From: a virus
Reading direction: 5' to 3' (one strand)
Length of the DNA stretch: 38,977 nt
Virus record (IMG/VR): IMGVR_UViG_3300025264_000033
Location: 1-38,977 of that record
The notes beneath the pieces were generated by a model. The model saw only the letters and a program-made list of their open reading frames with translations. It did not search any database and was not told the DNA's origin. This document shows, in pieces, positions 38,486 to 38,977 of the stretch; positions within the stretch are counted from its first letter, which is position 1; the number at the start of each line of letters is the position of its first letter. The translations under genes were made by a program, and so were the position numbers.

Positions 38486-38820
38486 TAGAGGTCTCCCCGT
38501 CGCGCCCGGTCCCACTGGCGATCACTACAGGCCGACAGGTCGTGGTCTACGCTCGGCATGCCGGCCCATTCTGGGTCACCGATCCACAGGTCGCAATGGG
38601 GGCAGCGCAGGTCGGCTGCAATGGCTCGGTCGATGTCCTCGACTGCCTCTCGCAGCGTAGCGAACCCTGGGCCGCGCCGGTCGATGGTGTCCGAGTCTCT
38701 ATGATCCACGTACCAGCTATTGGCACTATCGTCTCCCCAGACCCCCTTGTAGGTTTCCACCAGGCTCCCTCGGCTGATGTCAAAGTTCCGGTGACGGTAA
38801 CCGCTTTTGATTTTGTGCAT
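38485..38820 (-). CDS. first gene of the leftward block, unknown
   Basis: 111 residues from ATG 38820 with CGGAGGAG upstream; earlier in-frame starts lie in the promoter leader. N-terminal half is basic and aromatic (GYRHRNFDISRGSLVETYKGVWG), the middle helical (LREAVEDIDRAIAADL), then CPHC with a later Cys/His (HDLSAC), a possible zinc site. Being the first early gene, it may act in host takeover or regulation. Confidence 0.6.
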   Translation of the reverse strand: MHKIKSGYRHRNFDISRGSLVETYKGVWGDDSANSWYVDHRDSDTIDRRGPGFATLREAVEDIDRAIAADLRCPHCDLWIGDPEWAGMPSVDHDLSACSDRQWDRARRGDL

Positions 38821-38977
38821 TGTGGCTCCTCCGTAAAGGTGCGCTCGCCCGTAGGCGAGACTAGGTGAGTGATGCTGTACCGATTGTCTCATGGATATCA
38901 GATTATAGTCAAGGGACACTTGGACACTTGGACAGATCCGCTCGCCCGTCCCCCGTGTTCCCCCCGTAGTCCCCCCG
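38821..38977 (-). promoter_or_regulatory. early leftward promoter, operator repeats and hairpin leader
   Basis: Read leftward, a perfect TATAAT lies at 38902-38907, with no good -35 box 16-18 bases upstream. In its place are tandem 8-bp repeats, GTCCAAGT at 38914-38921 and 38922-38929 plus GTCC at 38930-38933, suggesting an activator or repressor site. A hairpin CTCGCC-TACG-GGCGAG (38844-38859) lies in the leader 20 bases before the first ribosome site. Runs of G (6, 6, 5, 3) on the leftward strand at about 38946-38976 could form a G-quadruplex. Confidence 0.55.

Noticed and set aside
1-38977. Integrase, excisionase or lysogeny repressor suggesting a temperate phage
   Set aside because: No recombinase motif was found in any supported gene; the HTH and wHTH proteins alone do not show lysogeny.

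Overview
The window looks like a nearly complete or complete genome of a tailed dsDNA phage with podovirus-type virion genes. It is GC-rich and tightly packed, with many ATGA, TAATG and GTGA stop/start overlaps. I see no cellular housekeeping genes, rRNA, tRNA, CRISPR array, transposase or integrase. The host cannot be named from the sequence. A ribosome-modulation-factor-like protein, an SSB-type acidic tail on the annealing protein and a small M15-like peptidase hint at a Gram-negative bacterium, probably proteobacterial (inference). No DNA or RNA polymerase is present, so the phage must rely on host machinery, recruiting it through its own initiator.

Region 1 (about 36-27818, rightward) is the packaging and virion module: HTH protein, putative small terminase, large terminase, three small proteins, portal, two small basic proteins, scaffold, major capsid, small decoration-like protein, connector and adaptor proteins, tail fibre, TM protein, glycosidase-like tail protein, tail nozzle protein, small basic protein, beta-rich structural protein, GNAT acetyltransferase, and a run of large low-complexity or coiled-coil proteins that fit internal (ejected) virion proteins. 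A sigma70-like promoter and repeats precede the scaffold and capsid genes.

Region 2 (about 27733-38820, all leftward) is the early, replication and recombination module. In transcription order from the right edge it holds: a promoter with 8-bp direct repeats; nine small, often Cys-rich proteins with near-identical gene junctions; two unrecognised or DNA-binding-type proteins; a winged-HTH protein; a Cys4 protein; an M15-like peptidase; an Erf-type annealing protein; a PD-(D/E)XK exonuclease; an accessory recombination protein; a replication initiator carrying in-frame 15-bp iterons; a zinc-binding loader-like protein; an HNH nuclease; a C5 cytosine methyltransferase; a VRR-NUC nuclease; and a tail-end group with a holin-like 54-residue membrane protein, an RMF-like protein and another TM protein. 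This last group meets the rightward genes head-on at 27733-27818.

The most interesting signals are: (a) a 249-codon open frame (29905-30654) lying entirely inside the methyltransferase gene in the +1 frame, with its own WPTP-repeat and LNPTWVEWLMGF-type signature; (b) a 65-nt inverted-repeat set that folds as a three-way junction between the loader-like and HNH genes; (c) iterons inside the initiator gene, as in lambda O; (d) an octamer, GGCGAGCG, strongly enriched and strand-biased in the early region; (e) a strong rightward intrinsic terminator buried in the leftward operon. All functional calls come from reading motifs by eye; no database search was possible.
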